From a virus: a DNA stretch of 64,000 nt. Under the pieces are notes generated by a model, which was not told where the DNA came from, searched no databases, and saw only the letters and a program-made list of their open reading frames with translations. The position numbers and the translations under genes were made by a program. Shown piece after piece: positions 15,457 through 26,300 of this stretch (within the stretch, counting starts at the first letter, position 1; each line of letters starts with the position of its first letter). The stretch lies in IMG/VR virus record IMGVR_UViG_3300010373_000045, positions 1 through 64,000 of that record. One strand, 5' to 3'.

Positions 15457-17676
15457 TTACTTAAAACACGCTTGAGATGACGAAAATGAATCGGATAAAG
15501 TCGACTCCTGCCACGTAGGAGTGTGTGTACCGATCGTTGTTGTCAATAGTGATTCTACTCCATCACTCGTGTTTTCATAAAGCGTTCCGGCTATCTGGTA
15601 TTGGCTTCCACTTGGCGGACTACCGGAATCCGCCATTGTTCCGCTAACGGCAGCAGTTGCCGTGCAAAAATCAATAGATCCGGTCGTTGTTATCGCTGGA
15701 CCAGTAATTAGTCCTGTACCGCTTCCTGTTCCATTTGTTATTTGATTTCCGCCATCGGTACTCCAGCTTCCCGATCCCTTTTTAACTTCGTAGTATGTCG
15801 CTTCGCAATTTGAGCAGGCGGCGGAAGTTACAACATCAATTCTTGTCGGAGACCCTGCCGGTGCATTTAACACATACCAAACGGATGTAGCTGGATGACC
15901 GCTTCCAGTCGATGTCGCTCCGGGAACGGCCGTAAACTGTGTTCCGGTTCCACAGGTAGAGTCTCCACCGATACAAACATTTTTAACCGTAATTCCATTA
16001 TATGCACCCACCACCACGGCCAATAGATTACCGGATGTAGGCGCGGTTACTGTAAAAGTCAAATCCGTCCCGGAAGTTGACTGGTTCATCGTGCTACCGT
16101 TTACGATGGCTGCTCCGGTAGAACCAAAAAATCCGACGATTGTTCCTGAATCTCCAGAAGCGTTTAGGGTAGAAGTTTGCGGCCAGCCCCATACAACATT
16201 TGGAGAGCCATTAAAATAGCAATGCGCAAAAGGATTATTCTGATCTACCGGCCATGGACCGCTTATATTTTCTCCGCCTTGTGTGGCGGCATCAAAAAAA
16301 CAATTCGATGGACCAGATATCCCGACGGTAGTATTAAAAATCTGACCGCCAAATGCTATCGCGACGCCGCTTGTCGGATTTGGTATAAACGGTGAAACCT
16401 GTGCTGCCGCAGTATTATTTTTATTGGTTGCAGGCCATACGAACGTAGAACTTGTCTGCCACGCGCTAGCCAGGTCTTCAAAATCCGACCGCGAAACAAA
16501 TACCGTTGTTGGTGCACCGGCAAAGCTATAAAACTTGAATGTACAATCTCCGCTAACCGATGCTGCATTCACCGTCAAAGCACCACTATTGTCTGAAGAT
16601 GCGTTTGGAACGTAAAATCCCCCCGTAAGGTTTCCGGTTCCGTTAAAGAATCCTCCCGGAATAGCGGTCCAACTATTTGTAATATCTCCGCTTATACTGG
16701 TCGGAGATAACGTATTACAACTATCAGTATTCACAAGAAGATTTCCGCTGGAAGGAAACTGAAAAGACCGACTACCAACGGTGGCAGTTGTATAACTCCA
16801 TGACATACCACGCTCCAAATACATGCCTGTCGGTGCCGTTCCTGCGCTCGCGGATTTAAATGCTATCGCGATCTCACCATACGTACTGGCCGTGCCCATC
16901 GTCATAGTTGGCGTTAAAGATCCGGTACCGCTATCTACCTCAAATTCCGTACTTCCGCCATCCAAGAGGTCGATAGTTCCGAGCGTATAGCCACTTCCGG
17001 CCGTCACAGAGGAAGTATTAGGTGTGGCAATGCGCGCAATAAATACATCGATTAAATCGTTTGCAACCGATGGTGTGACCGAAGCTGCGTTTACGGTTGT
17101 CGAGCTCGCGCCCGATGCAAGACCAACGGTTCCATCGATTGGTGTTGAAGTGGCGATATTCCTGAATTGTTGTGTTTTTGCAAAAACCTGTGTCACCGCA
17201 CTGGCAAATGTAAATTCAACAACGTGGGCGCCGGCCGTCATATTCGGCGCATAACAAAAGCCGACATAAAATGTCGTAGGGGTTATATTTTTCTGTTGTG
17301 TCGTTCCTCCACAAGTATAAGTATTTACCGCGGTTGGAGCGGAGGCGGTATTCGCTACAACATCAATCGCAGTAACGCTAACTTGTGAAGCTGCTGAATA
17401 TTGATAAAATATAACACCAAGATTTCCGGTTAATGTACTGTCGGCATAAGGAATACAATATGTATTTACCTGACAGGTTGCGGCCGTCGTTCCGGATGCC
17501 AGAGCTCCTACTTGGTTTGTTAGTGTGCTGTTGTCGCTAAATTCTCCAACAAATGCCGGGGTAGACCCAGGGGATCCGGTTCCGTTTGATATTCCAAGTC
17601 CAGGCCCCATCAACTGCGCGGAGATAATCGGCGCAACCACGAAAAAATATAAGATTACACGCGCTATTGATCTCAT
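15457..17676 (-). CDS. large secreted, beta-rich surface or fibre protein
   Basis: 739 residues. An N-terminal Sec signal peptide (hydrophobic core residues 6-17, cleavage near ISAQ). The mature part is Ser/Thr/Gly/Asn-rich and beta-repetitive, with repeated Ig-like phrases such as ...SVTPSVANDLIDVF and ...GNLLVNTDSCN. Few charged residues. Last of four coupled genes; its start overlaps the upstream stop by 4 bases. Receptor-binding or surface-coating function is plausible; no enzyme motif seen. Confidence 0.7.
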   Translation of the reverse strand: MRSIARVILYFFVVAPIISAQLMGPGLGISNGTGSPGSTPAFVGEFSDNSTLTNQVGALASGTTAATCQVNTYCIPYADSTLTGNLGVIFYQYSAASQVSVTAIDVVANTASAPTAVNTYTCGGTTQQKNITPTTFYVGFCYAPNMTAGAHVVEFTFASAVTQVFAKTQQFRNIATSTPIDGTVGLASGASSTTVNAASVTPSVANDLIDVFIARIATPNTSSVTAGSGYTLGTIDLLDGGSTEFEVDSGTGSLTPTMTMGTASTYGEIAIAFKSASAGTAPTGMYLERGMSWSYTTATVGSRSFQFPSSGNLLVNTDSCNTLSPTSISGDITNSWTAIPGGFFNGTGNLTGGFYVPNASSDNSGALTVNAASVSGDCTFKFYSFAGAPTTVFVSRSDFEDLASAWQTSSTFVWPATNKNNTAAAQVSPFIPNPTSGVAIAFGGQIFNTTVGISGPSNCFFDAATQGGENISGPWPVDQNNPFAHCYFNGSPNVVWGWPQTSTLNASGDSGTIVGFFGSTGAAIVNGSTMNQSTSGTDLTFTVTAPTSGNLLAVVVGAYNGITVKNVCIGGDSTCGTGTQFTAVPGATSTGSGHPATSVWYVLNAPAGSPTRIDVVTSAACSNCEATYYEVKKGSGSWSTDGGNQITNGTGSGTGLITGPAITTTGSIDFCTATAAVSGTMADSGSPPSGSQYQIAGTLYENTSDGVESLLTTTIGTHTPTWQESTLSDSFSSSQACFK

Positions 17677-20600
17677 GGTTTTTTTCCGGTAAAAAACTTT
17701 ACGCCGCTACCGGTTGCTCCGCCCGGAAGTGCTCCAGAAAATTCATATGCGCCATTATCCCATGCTCCGCTTGCGGGCCGCGTATTTGATGTGCGGGCCG
17801 GACATACTGCTTGCACTACTCCGCTAATTGTCTGTTGCGAACAAGAATAATCCGTGTCGTCTGTGGTGAATCCAGAAGGCCAGACTGAAGTCAAATTACT
17901 TCCTGCACCAACCGTTCCATTTGTTCCTGAAGTTGGCGAATACGCAAAAGTTTGACTGGCGTTGTACCCTTGTGCGGTTGCCGTAGCGGTGGTCATTGTA
18001 GTATTGGGCGTAGTCGTATAGGTTCCAGTTACCATCGAAGAAAAATTGTCGTTCATCGAAGCATTAATACAATGATTATTACGAATATCAAGGGTCGTCC
18101 ATGATACGCCGGTTTTACTCGAATAATTTATGCAATTCTGGCCGCCAGGGCTGACGATTGTATTGTTGAAAAAGTGCATTACCAGCCCTGTTGCGAAATC
18201 TGTCTGGGGGATACTTGTGGTTTGAGCGTTACCAGAATCGCCCAAGTTCCATATCACGTTATTGGCGACATAATCTATTTCGCTAGCGTTGCCAATCATC
18301 ATTGCTTCTCCGCCGGAACAAAACATATCATGAATGATGTTGTCAACAATGTAGACCGTACCACCGCCCAAAGTTTCTATGGCATTGCAGTGATTCACAC
18401 CACCATTATTCGTTGTGAGAATGTTGTAGATCAGATTGTGCGCTATCGTCAGTGGATTCCCGTTCGTGTAGACAGGAGCAAAGTTTACGATATCGTGTAC
18501 CACATTAAATGCGATAGTTGTGCCATTGAAATTAGAATAGAAGGCATCGCAGACACCACCTGCTGGACTTTGCCCACTTCGATCCGATCCGCTAATGACA
18601 TTAAATTCAAATAAAGAACCATCCATGTTGGCAGACGGGTTAAGTAATGCACAATCCCCAGCCGAATCAAGTACAACCTTAAGATCATGCATATAATTAT
18701 TGGTGATAGTCCAGTTTGGGGTATCGTTGTAAAATTTAATATAACTTGCTCCGGCCCCTCCAGTTGAAAAGAGGTCTATCCATTCTATGTCATCTACTGT
18801 AACGTAAGAAGTTGCCGTAGCATCGGCGCCGATAAACATGCCATTGACCACACCCCCGGTAATTACCGCTCCTTGCGCATCGAATATCGGACGATTCCAT
18901 CCAGAAGGGCATGTTGTAGAGTTGTACCACGTATTATCTGTGGTTATCTTAATTGGGTTTCCGACGACCCCGCTCCAATCCCAGTTCACAGGAAAATCTG
19001 AATTCACCCAGGTATCACAACCCATCAAAATAAATACATCACCGGCTACTGGAGCGTGGGTTCCAGACCAACTCTTCATTCCTGGTAAATGTTGCCAAGG
19101 AAAAGTCTTGCTCGTGCCCGCGTTAGAATCTGATCCAGTTGACTTTGAAATATAGTATGTTGCTACACTTGAAGGCGAATAAGATGCAGTAGCGACAGAA
19201 CTATCCGTGAATCCAGACTCACTACCTATCGCTTCTACCGTTGCCGGTAATGATTGTAAGAATAAACCAGAATACGTTGAGCCGTGCGTGCATGTTCCGG
19301 CACCGTTAGCCGTTGGCGTGGTGCCATCGGTGGTGTAGCAGATCGTTGCTCCACCGGTACTATCAGTTATTGTCACCGTCTGCGGACTCGTGTATGTTCC
19401 CGCGACCGGTGAAATTGACGGAGTAGCAACTTGTGGCGCACCAGCGCTGAATTCATATGCTCCAGCGTCCCATACACCGCTTGAAGGTCTTGCTACAGGA
19501 ATTGCTATCGCAGGACAACTCACCGTGTGGTTTGTCAAATTTAAAGTGCAGGAGTAACCGGTTTCAAGCTCACATGCGGCGCCTGCCGCTTGTAGAAGTG
19601 AATCTCCTGAGCCCACTAACGGACTACAAAGGGATGTTGTTTCGTTGGTTCCAAATCCAACCGATGAATTCGTTCCTAGAGTTGGCGAATACGCATAGGT
19701 TTGCGTTGCATTGTATCCTTGTGATGTCGCATTTGCCGTAGTCTGAAGAAGGTTTGTCGTCTGGACTATTGTTGCGCCTTGCGTCGTCAATATACAGCTG
19801 CTTGGTGTAGCCGGCGAGATACAGTGATTATTAATGAAATTTATGTGAATTGTTGATGGCGCAGTAGCAACAAGAGTTGAAAGTCCACCATTCGTCATCA
19901 CCATCGTGTTGTTGAATGCGTTGATGGTGAATGTGGTATTTGAGCATGACGGACTCGGTGATCCGCAGATATCAAGATAGTTTCCATTTGAACCACAGCC
20001 CCAACCGTAAATCACGTTGTTGAAAAAGTATGTTGTTCTTCCGCTTTGGGGTGCCGTTTGAAATTGTTCATTTCCACAGCCAACACCATCATAGGCAAAG
20101 TTGCTCCAGATGTTGTTATAAACAACATTGTCTGTATTGTTTTCAGTATTGAATTCGCATCCATTGCCATGCGCTAAACCGTCGCTATATCCGTACAAGT
20201 GATCAAAAACGTTATCGTGCATCGTATGCGTGTTATTTGTGATGCAGCCCTGTGTCATATAACGGAAGACGTTTGAATCAATGTCATAGCCACCAAAGGT
20301 GATTCCAGAATAGCTCTTTTCGTCTGTGTCGCTGCCATCGAAAATGTTATGCGTAATGACATCGCCGATACCACCGTTGTTTGCTGATGGTTCGTTGATA
20401 GCCGAAACCGCTTGTCCGGTCGAAGACACACCAAACGTCACATGTGACCAGCCGTGAAAATAGGAATTCTCGATAGTGCGATTATTGGTCGCTGGTGTGA
20501 AGGTATTTCCAAAATCCACATATGGCACTGTTCTATTCGTGCCACTCCAGCATGTCCCGGTAAACTCAAAATTATCGATAATGACATTTACAGTTCCGGT

Positions 20601-21929
20601 CCATGTTTTTATGAAACTGAAAGTGCTAAGATCATGCGGACAGCTTGCGACTCCCGTAGTGCTCGTTGGATTATCGCCATTCATAATCGGGCGGCACCAC
20701 GAGACGCCGCAGACTGATGAATTCCACCACGTTTTGTCTACGCCAAAATAAAGTGGGTTGCTTACATTCGATCCCCACGCATTACTTGAACCACCAATCG
20801 TCCAACCGCAGGAATTTCCCGCATCACAGCCAGAGCCATTACCGGATGCAATTAGGCCAGTATATGGACTGGCACTGCTATTGCCGAAATGCCAAGTATC
20901 TCCACCACGCAAAATAATACCGACACCGGTTGCGCCGCCATTCAATGTATTTCTCTCAGTAAGGCAATTGGAAGCGCAGTTTCCCATCCCCGGAGCAAGT
21001 AGCCATGGATCCGTCTCATATTGTCCCGTAGCCGTATCAAGGCCGTAACTTGCAACATAACGACAACTCGTAATTCCAAGTGCCGCTAACGTCTGGTTTC
21101 CATTTGCCCCATACGTTGCCCCCGTTGGGCAAGCGTTTGCCGTTTGCTGTGTCATCTTGAAAGATGTGATAATCGCCTCGTAACCAGTAGAACTGTTTAT
21201 CAAAGTCCAACTGTTGCTAGTAGTCCCTGAACTAGCAGAAAGTACATATGCCTGCCCGTTTTGTGTAACGTCTATGTTGCATGTCTGAGTTTCACCTTGT
21301 CCTAAGTACTGAGGGCAGCTCCATGGTGCATTTACAGGAGAATTTACGTGCTGAGTTGTCACTGTCCAACTCACTAAAATATCTCCAGTCACACCGCTTA
21401 TAGACGGGGTATTAGCCTGATCATTACTCACACCTCCTCCGTGGGACGCAGCTCCTACGGGAGAATCTACATCGTGACTAAAAGAACATCCGGCGCTTGG
21501 TTTGAAGTCTATATAAGAAACTTGCGTCTGTGTAGCTCCACCCGTCACCGTCAATGTAATTGTATGATTTCCATGAATAGCATTCAGGACGTAATAAAAT
21601 GCGGCCTGACCCGTATGTAAACCGTCTATACCTATAGTTGTTCCGGGAGTTACTACGCTTGTTTTTACCGCATTCTGCGTATCCATAGGTATGGTGGCTG
21701 GGAAAGTGCAGTTCTGAAAACACCAAGCTGTAATGACGACCAGATCACCATTGGAATTTACGTTCATGGTATGCGTTTGTCCATCAGACAAAACACCGGT
21801 CGACAACGTAGACGTGCTTCCGCCAACAGGACTATAATCAGCGCTTTGTTCCGTTGCTGTGCAAGCAGCAAAAACGCCTTGTGAAAGAAACAATAGAAAT
21901 GCGAAAGCAAAAGCCAATTTGGCTTTCAT
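17673..21929 (-). CDS. secreted right-handed beta-helix protein with internal duplication
   Basis: 1418 residues with a clear Sec signal peptide (MKAKLAFAFAFLLFLSQGVF, cleavage after FAA or so). Two parallel beta-helix regions (about 290-820 and 960-1380), rich in short Asn/Gly-turn rungs (VYNNIWSNF, FINNHCI, DIRNNHC), flank a chitobiase/Fn3-associated repeat near 880-960 (SPVAGTYTSPQTVTI then YTTDGTTPT). Both helices end with the same phrase (RPxSGxWDxGAYEFS), which shows a tandem duplication. Likely binds or cleaves surface polysaccharide. Confidence 0.75.
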   Translation of the reverse strand: MKAKLAFAFAFLLFLSQGVFAACTATEQSADYSPVGGSTSTLSTGVLSDGQTHTMNVNSNGDLVVITAWCFQNCTFPATIPMDTQNAVKTSVVTPGTTIGIDGLHTGQAAFYYVLNAIHGNHTITLTVTGGATQTQVSYIDFKPSAGCSFSHDVDSPVGAASHGGGVSNDQANTPSISGVTGDILVSWTVTTQHVNSPVNAPWSCPQYLGQGETQTCNIDVTQNGQAYVLSASSGTTSNSWTLINSSTGYEAIITSFKMTQQTANACPTGATYGANGNQTLAALGITSCRYVASYGLDTATGQYETDPWLLAPGMGNCASNCLTERNTLNGGATGVGIILRGGDTWHFGNSSASPYTGLIASGNGSGCDAGNSCGWTIGGSSNAWGSNVSNPLYFGVDKTWWNSSVCGVSWCRPIMNGDNPTSTTGVASCPHDLSTFSFIKTWTGTVNVIIDNFEFTGTCWSGTNRTVPYVDFGNTFTPATNNRTIENSYFHGWSHVTFGVSSTGQAVSAINEPSANNGGIGDVITHNIFDGSDTDEKSYSGITFGGYDIDSNVFRYMTQGCITNNTHTMHDNVFDHLYGYSDGLAHGNGCEFNTENNTDNVVYNNIWSNFAYDGVGCGNEQFQTAPQSGRTTYFFNNVIYGWGCGSNGNYLDICGSPSPSCSNTTFTINAFNNTMVMTNGGLSTLVATAPSTIHINFINNHCISPATPSSCILTTQGATIVQTTNLLQTTANATSQGYNATQTYAYSPTLGTNSSVGFGTNETTSLCSPLVGSGDSLLQAAGAACELETGYSCTLNLTNHTVSCPAIAIPVARPSSGVWDAGAYEFSAGAPQVATPSISPVAGTYTSPQTVTITDSTGGATICYTTDGTTPTANGAGTCTHGSTYSGLFLQSLPATVEAIGSESGFTDSSVATASYSPSSVATYYISKSTGSDSNAGTSKTFPWQHLPGMKSWSGTHAPVAGDVFILMGCDTWVNSDFPVNWDWSGVVGNPIKITTDNTWYNSTTCPSGWNRPIFDAQGAVITGGVVNGMFIGADATATSYVTVDDIEWIDLFSTGGAGASYIKFYNDTPNWTITNNYMHDLKVVLDSAGDCALLNPSANMDGSLFEFNVISGSDRSGQSPAGGVCDAFYSNFNGTTIAFNVVHDIVNFAPVYTNGNPLTIAHNLIYNILTTNNGGVNHCNAIETLGGGTVYIVDNIIHDMFCSGGEAMMIGNASEIDYVANNVIWNLGDSGNAQTTSIPQTDFATGLVMHFFNNTIVSPGGQNCINYSSKTGVSWTTLDIRNNHCINASMNDNFSSMVTGTYTTTPNTTMTTATATAQGYNASQTFAYSPTSGTNGTVGAGSNLTSVWPSGFTTDDTDYSCSQQTISGVVQAVCPARTSNTRPASGAWDNGAYEFSGALPGGATGSGVKFFTGKKP

Positions 21930-23308
21930 TCGCCAACTCCAAGAGTAGAAAGTTGTTTTACGGTATTACCTGGAGATGAGCCAGACAGCGTAAATGAAGT
22001 CGCTAAAACTTGCCACGGATCTGCCGCAAGCTGCGTGAAGTCTACATTCATGGTTCCGCCGGGATTAGCAAGCATATATTCCGAGGCATTGATCGTATTT
22101 TGAAGAGTACAGTCTTGTGTCGCTGTCGCACCAATTAAAAAGGCTCGACACGCCCATGGAAATGAGCCGGAGTTTACAGATGATGTATGGTTACTAACGA
22201 AAGCGAACGCAAATAGTAGGTCACCGGTCGTTGGCGTAAATGACGGTAAATTAACCGCGGTGCCAGTTCCAGAACCAAGCGAAAAATCTGTATGATGAGA
22301 AAAAGTACAACCGGGGCTTGGGGTATAGTCCCAATAGGCTATTTGGGCATGCAGAAATGTTCCTGACGGAGTAAAGGTAATTGTTTGTGTTCCTGCCGCA
22401 CTAGCAGAAAGTACATAATAAATATGTCCTTGCCCCGTAGAAGAACTATTGGTGCCATCTACGGTTATATCCGTCATCGTATCGCTGCCGGCAAGCGGGC
22501 TCGTAACGGTACAGGTCGTTGAACCATTTGTTATGCACCACGGCGTCGTAATAATCAGATCACCCACTTGATTAACAAAAGCCGATGTGGAAGGACTGCC
22601 ACTCGAACCAATTTCGGCCTCGTCTTGATTCCACGAAATATCCGATTCACATGTTTCCGTCGCTCCAGATGCTTTTAAACCAAGAATCATTCCAAGGTTG
22701 TTACCACAAGCTCCGGCCGTTCCCGGAGTTACACTAACAAGACCATTGCCGCTAGAAATAAAGTCTCCTCCTGGGTTACTGTTCGGTGTCATAACATTAA
22801 CCCAAGTAACATTTCCGCCTAACGTTGAGCTGGAAGCGGAACAGACGTAAGCAGCCATGAGTGCTTCCGAAGAAAATGCCGGATGAAAATCAACTTCACA
22901 GTTGGTCGTTGTAAGGTTATTAAGACAAAGAATACGGCGATCAACTGTATTTGTCGTATCTACGCCTGTCCAATCCCACTCATAGACTGCGTTCATCGTT
23001 CCACAGGTCGTACAAGTAATGTGGCTCCCAGGAGTAGCGACACTCTTTATAAGGTAATAACACAGGAAAAATGCTCCACTATTAGGACAAGAGCCTTGTA
23101 TCGGAAATGCCTGCGTTCCACCAGTGGAGAACTGTACGCTGGCAGGGACTACGCTCGTCTCTGTCACCACAACCACGGTGTCGCCAACGGTTGGCGTAAA
23201 CCCCATAGTTATATTCGAAGTTGTACCACTTCCATGATTTCTGAGCGTTTGAGCAGAAAGGGGAAGTGATAATAGAATAATCCCACAGAGCAACAATATT
23301 CTTTTCAT
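21926..23308 (-). CDS. secreted beta-sandwich-type protein
   Basis: 460 residues, signal peptide MKRILLLCGIILLSLPLSA with cleavage before QTL. The body is Ser/Thr/Gly-rich and shares phrases with the N-terminal part of the 1418-residue protein next to it (GDLxxxxxW, YYVLSA, CTFSHxxD), so the two have a homologous domain. Overlaps the following gene by 4 bases. Confidence 0.7.
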   Translation of the reverse strand: MKRILLLCGIILLSLPLSAQTLRNHGSGTTSNITMGFTPTVGDTVVVVTETSVVPASVQFSTGGTQAFPIQGSCPNSGAFFLCYYLIKSVATPGSHITCTTCGTMNAVYEWDWTGVDTTNTVDRRILCLNNLTTTNCEVDFHPAFSSEALMAAYVCSASSSTLGGNVTWVNVMTPNSNPGGDFISSGNGLVSVTPGTAGACGNNLGMILGLKASGATETCESDISWNQDEAEIGSSGSPSTSAFVNQVGDLIITTPWCITNGSTTCTVTSPLAGSDTMTDITVDGTNSSSTGQGHIYYVLSASAAGTQTITFTPSGTFLHAQIAYWDYTPSPGCTFSHHTDFSLGSGTGTAVNLPSFTPTTGDLLFAFAFVSNHTSSVNSGSFPWACRAFLIGATATQDCTLQNTINASEYMLANPGGTMNVDFTQLAADPWQVLATSFTLSGSSPGNTVKQLSTLGVGE

Positions 23309-23314
23309 TTTATT

Positions 23315-26300
23315 TTATTGATACCAAACATTTACGGTCATTCCAGTCCCGCATGTTGAGGCTCCCTTGGAAGCTGTTGTTGATGCGACGGCAATTGCAG
23401 TACTGAAATTAGCCACAGCGATGCTGCTAGCTGGAATATTTGCAGCGCTCGTAGCCGGAATACCAAGACTAAGAATTGGTGTGGTCGTACCAAGAGTTGG
23501 TGTCGTTGTATTGAATACTTCAAGGAAACAGGCAGAAGAATTTGGATTATATACATAATAACCGTAAACATTTCCAGCACTCGATTTTACGGTTGTGGAT
23601 GTGGTAACCGCGTCAGCCTCGAATGTTGTGGCCGCGTTAGTTGAAGAAGTTGATGGTTGCGCAGATACCGGCAACGAGCTCTGGTTCGATGCGATCACAA
23701 CCGGAATTGACGCAGACATTGTGGTCTGGCCGAGAGCCAGTGAGGAACCGCCAATCTGTGTAATATTTCCGGCAATGGTGTTCGTTACGAACGCATTTAC
23801 GCCAAGAACGGAAACGGCGCCGGGCGAAGTTCCGTAATTCGAGGGTGAGCCCAATGCAACACTATTCACCTGCGTCAGGTTTTCGCTAAAGTTTCCTGTG
23901 CCAGCATTCGCTGTCACCGTGCCGGTGACAGTAATCGTTCCAAATGTATTCGCATTAAGATTTACTTTAAGATTTCCGTTGGCATCAAGTTGCAACGGTG
24001 AGACATTTCCACTGGTAATCGTCGTCGGAGAAGTGTTGAACTGACCGCCGATGATCAGCTCTGCTGCTGGAGATGTTTGGTTTTGTCCGGCAGCATCCAT
24101 CGTATTTCCGGAATTACCCAATACATCGATTTTGCCGATAGTATTTGTTCCGGCTGGAAGCGCAGTATTAACCGTCACATTCCAAGTTCCAGACTGTGCA
24201 ACCGATGGTGTGTTGGTAATGAAAGCATTTACACCAATCACAGCCACAGCGCCAGGTGAAGTGCCGTAATTACTTGGTGCACCGAGGACGGTCTCCGCTA
24301 CTTCATGAAGATCGGACATTATAGTGCGATCATTATTCAGTCGAACCGCGCCAGCTTGCCCCGCGGTCAAATTGGTTACGGACGTCACGTAAATTCCACC
24401 GATCGGCGTTAGACTTGTGGTTCCCTGAGTGAAGGTAGCTTCGTCGGCTATGCTTGTGCCACCACTACCACCGCAACCAGAGCCGCAAGATACAATTAAC
24501 CGTCCAGCACTATCCGCCTGAAGTGGAAGCGTTTGTCCTGTCGTTGGTGTTGGTGCTGCCGAATTATAAATTTCTCCAACGATGAGCGTATTGCTTGGAG
24601 CAGTACCTGGCGTCGTACCTGTCATGTCGGCGGCGTCTTTTGTTCCAAATGTGCCGGTGCCGGCATTTGCTGTTACAGTCCCGCTAACCGCAACAGTATT
24701 TGTTACAAATGCATTCACTCCAAGAACCGCGACCGCACCCGGAGACGTACCGTAGTTTGATGGTGCGCCTAGTTGAGCGCCTGCAACATCCTCAAGGTCG
24801 GTCATCACACGACGATCAGCCGTAAGACGCAGCGCACCGGCTTGTCCGCTTGTTAAACTGATTGATCCCGTATTGTATGTTCCTCCGATTACATTCACGG
24901 CCGTGGTTCCGGCAGTAAATGAACCTTCGTCCGCAAATACGGAAACAAGGGTTCCGCCGATTTCATTTATATCAACCATTACATTACGATCATTGGTCAG
25001 GCGCAGAGCTCCGCCTTGGCCAGCCGTCAAATTTGTAATGCTTGTGTTGTAGTACCCTCCGATTGGCGTGAATGAAGTCGTACCCTGTGTAAAGCCGGCT
25101 TCATCTGCCATTGAAGTTCCACCGGAACCACCACATCCCGAACCGCAATCGACAATTAACCGTCCAGCCGAATCCGCTTGTAATGGCAGCGTCTGTCCCG
25201 TGGTTGGTGTGGGTGCAGCGCTATTATAAATTTGACCGACAATTAAAGTATTGCTTGGTGCTGTTCCAGGTGTTGTACCGGTCATGTCGGCATTATCTTT
25301 AACAACCCATGGAGTTGTTCCCTGGTTTACCGCGCCAATCGTATTTCCACCAGCCGGCAGCGCGGCCGCTACAGCGACGTTCACATTAGATTGATTCGAA
25401 GCCAATACAACGGGGATCGATGCGGACATTGTCGTTTGACCGAGTGCCAATGCCGAACCGCCAACCTGTGTAATATTTTGGCTCCACGGACCAGACGCTT
25501 GTGTGACAGCGCCAATTGTATTGGAGCCTGTTGGAAGTGATCCCACAATTTCAGCTTCTTGTGATTGATTTAATGTTGCTCGTAATGTGCCATTCGCTGT
25601 TCCGGAAGTGAATGAAGACACGCGCACACGCGCATTACTTACTCCACCGGGTATCAGAATCGATAGAACTGTTGCGGAGTTTGGATTTGTTACAACGAGC
25701 GTTGATGTTACGGCACCCGTCGCCGAATTTAGAAATTGCGTGGCACTCCACGTTGTACCGCCATCGTAAGAAACTTCTGGCGTCAGCGTTGCCGCGAGAG
25801 TACCGCTTGCCAGGAAGAATCCTGTGCCTTGGTTATTATTGAGCGCAACAGTTGCGGAAACGTTTAAGCCGTTCAAGGCCACGGTAGATCCAACCGTATC
25901 CGTTACTGAATAATCGGAGGCAATTACAACGGACAGTGAATTTGCAGATGTGTTTTGTCCAAGCGTAAATGCGCTTCCGCCAACCTCATTGAGATCGGCC
26001 ATTAAATTACGGTCATTGGTTAGACGCAGCGCACCCGCCTGCCCACTCGTTAGGTTTGTCACCGAGGTTGTGTAAATTCCACCAATTGGTGTTATGGAAG
26101 TTGTGCCCTGAGTGAACGATCCCAGATCGGCAATACTTGTTCCGCCTGATCCGCCACAGCCACTTCCGCAAGACACGATCAACCTACCGGCCGAATCTGA
26201 CTGCAACGGCAATGTCTGACCGTTTGTTGGTGTTGGCGCCGCGGTATTGTAAATCTCTCCAACAATCTGAGTATTTGCTGGAGCAGTGGCAGGCGTAGTT

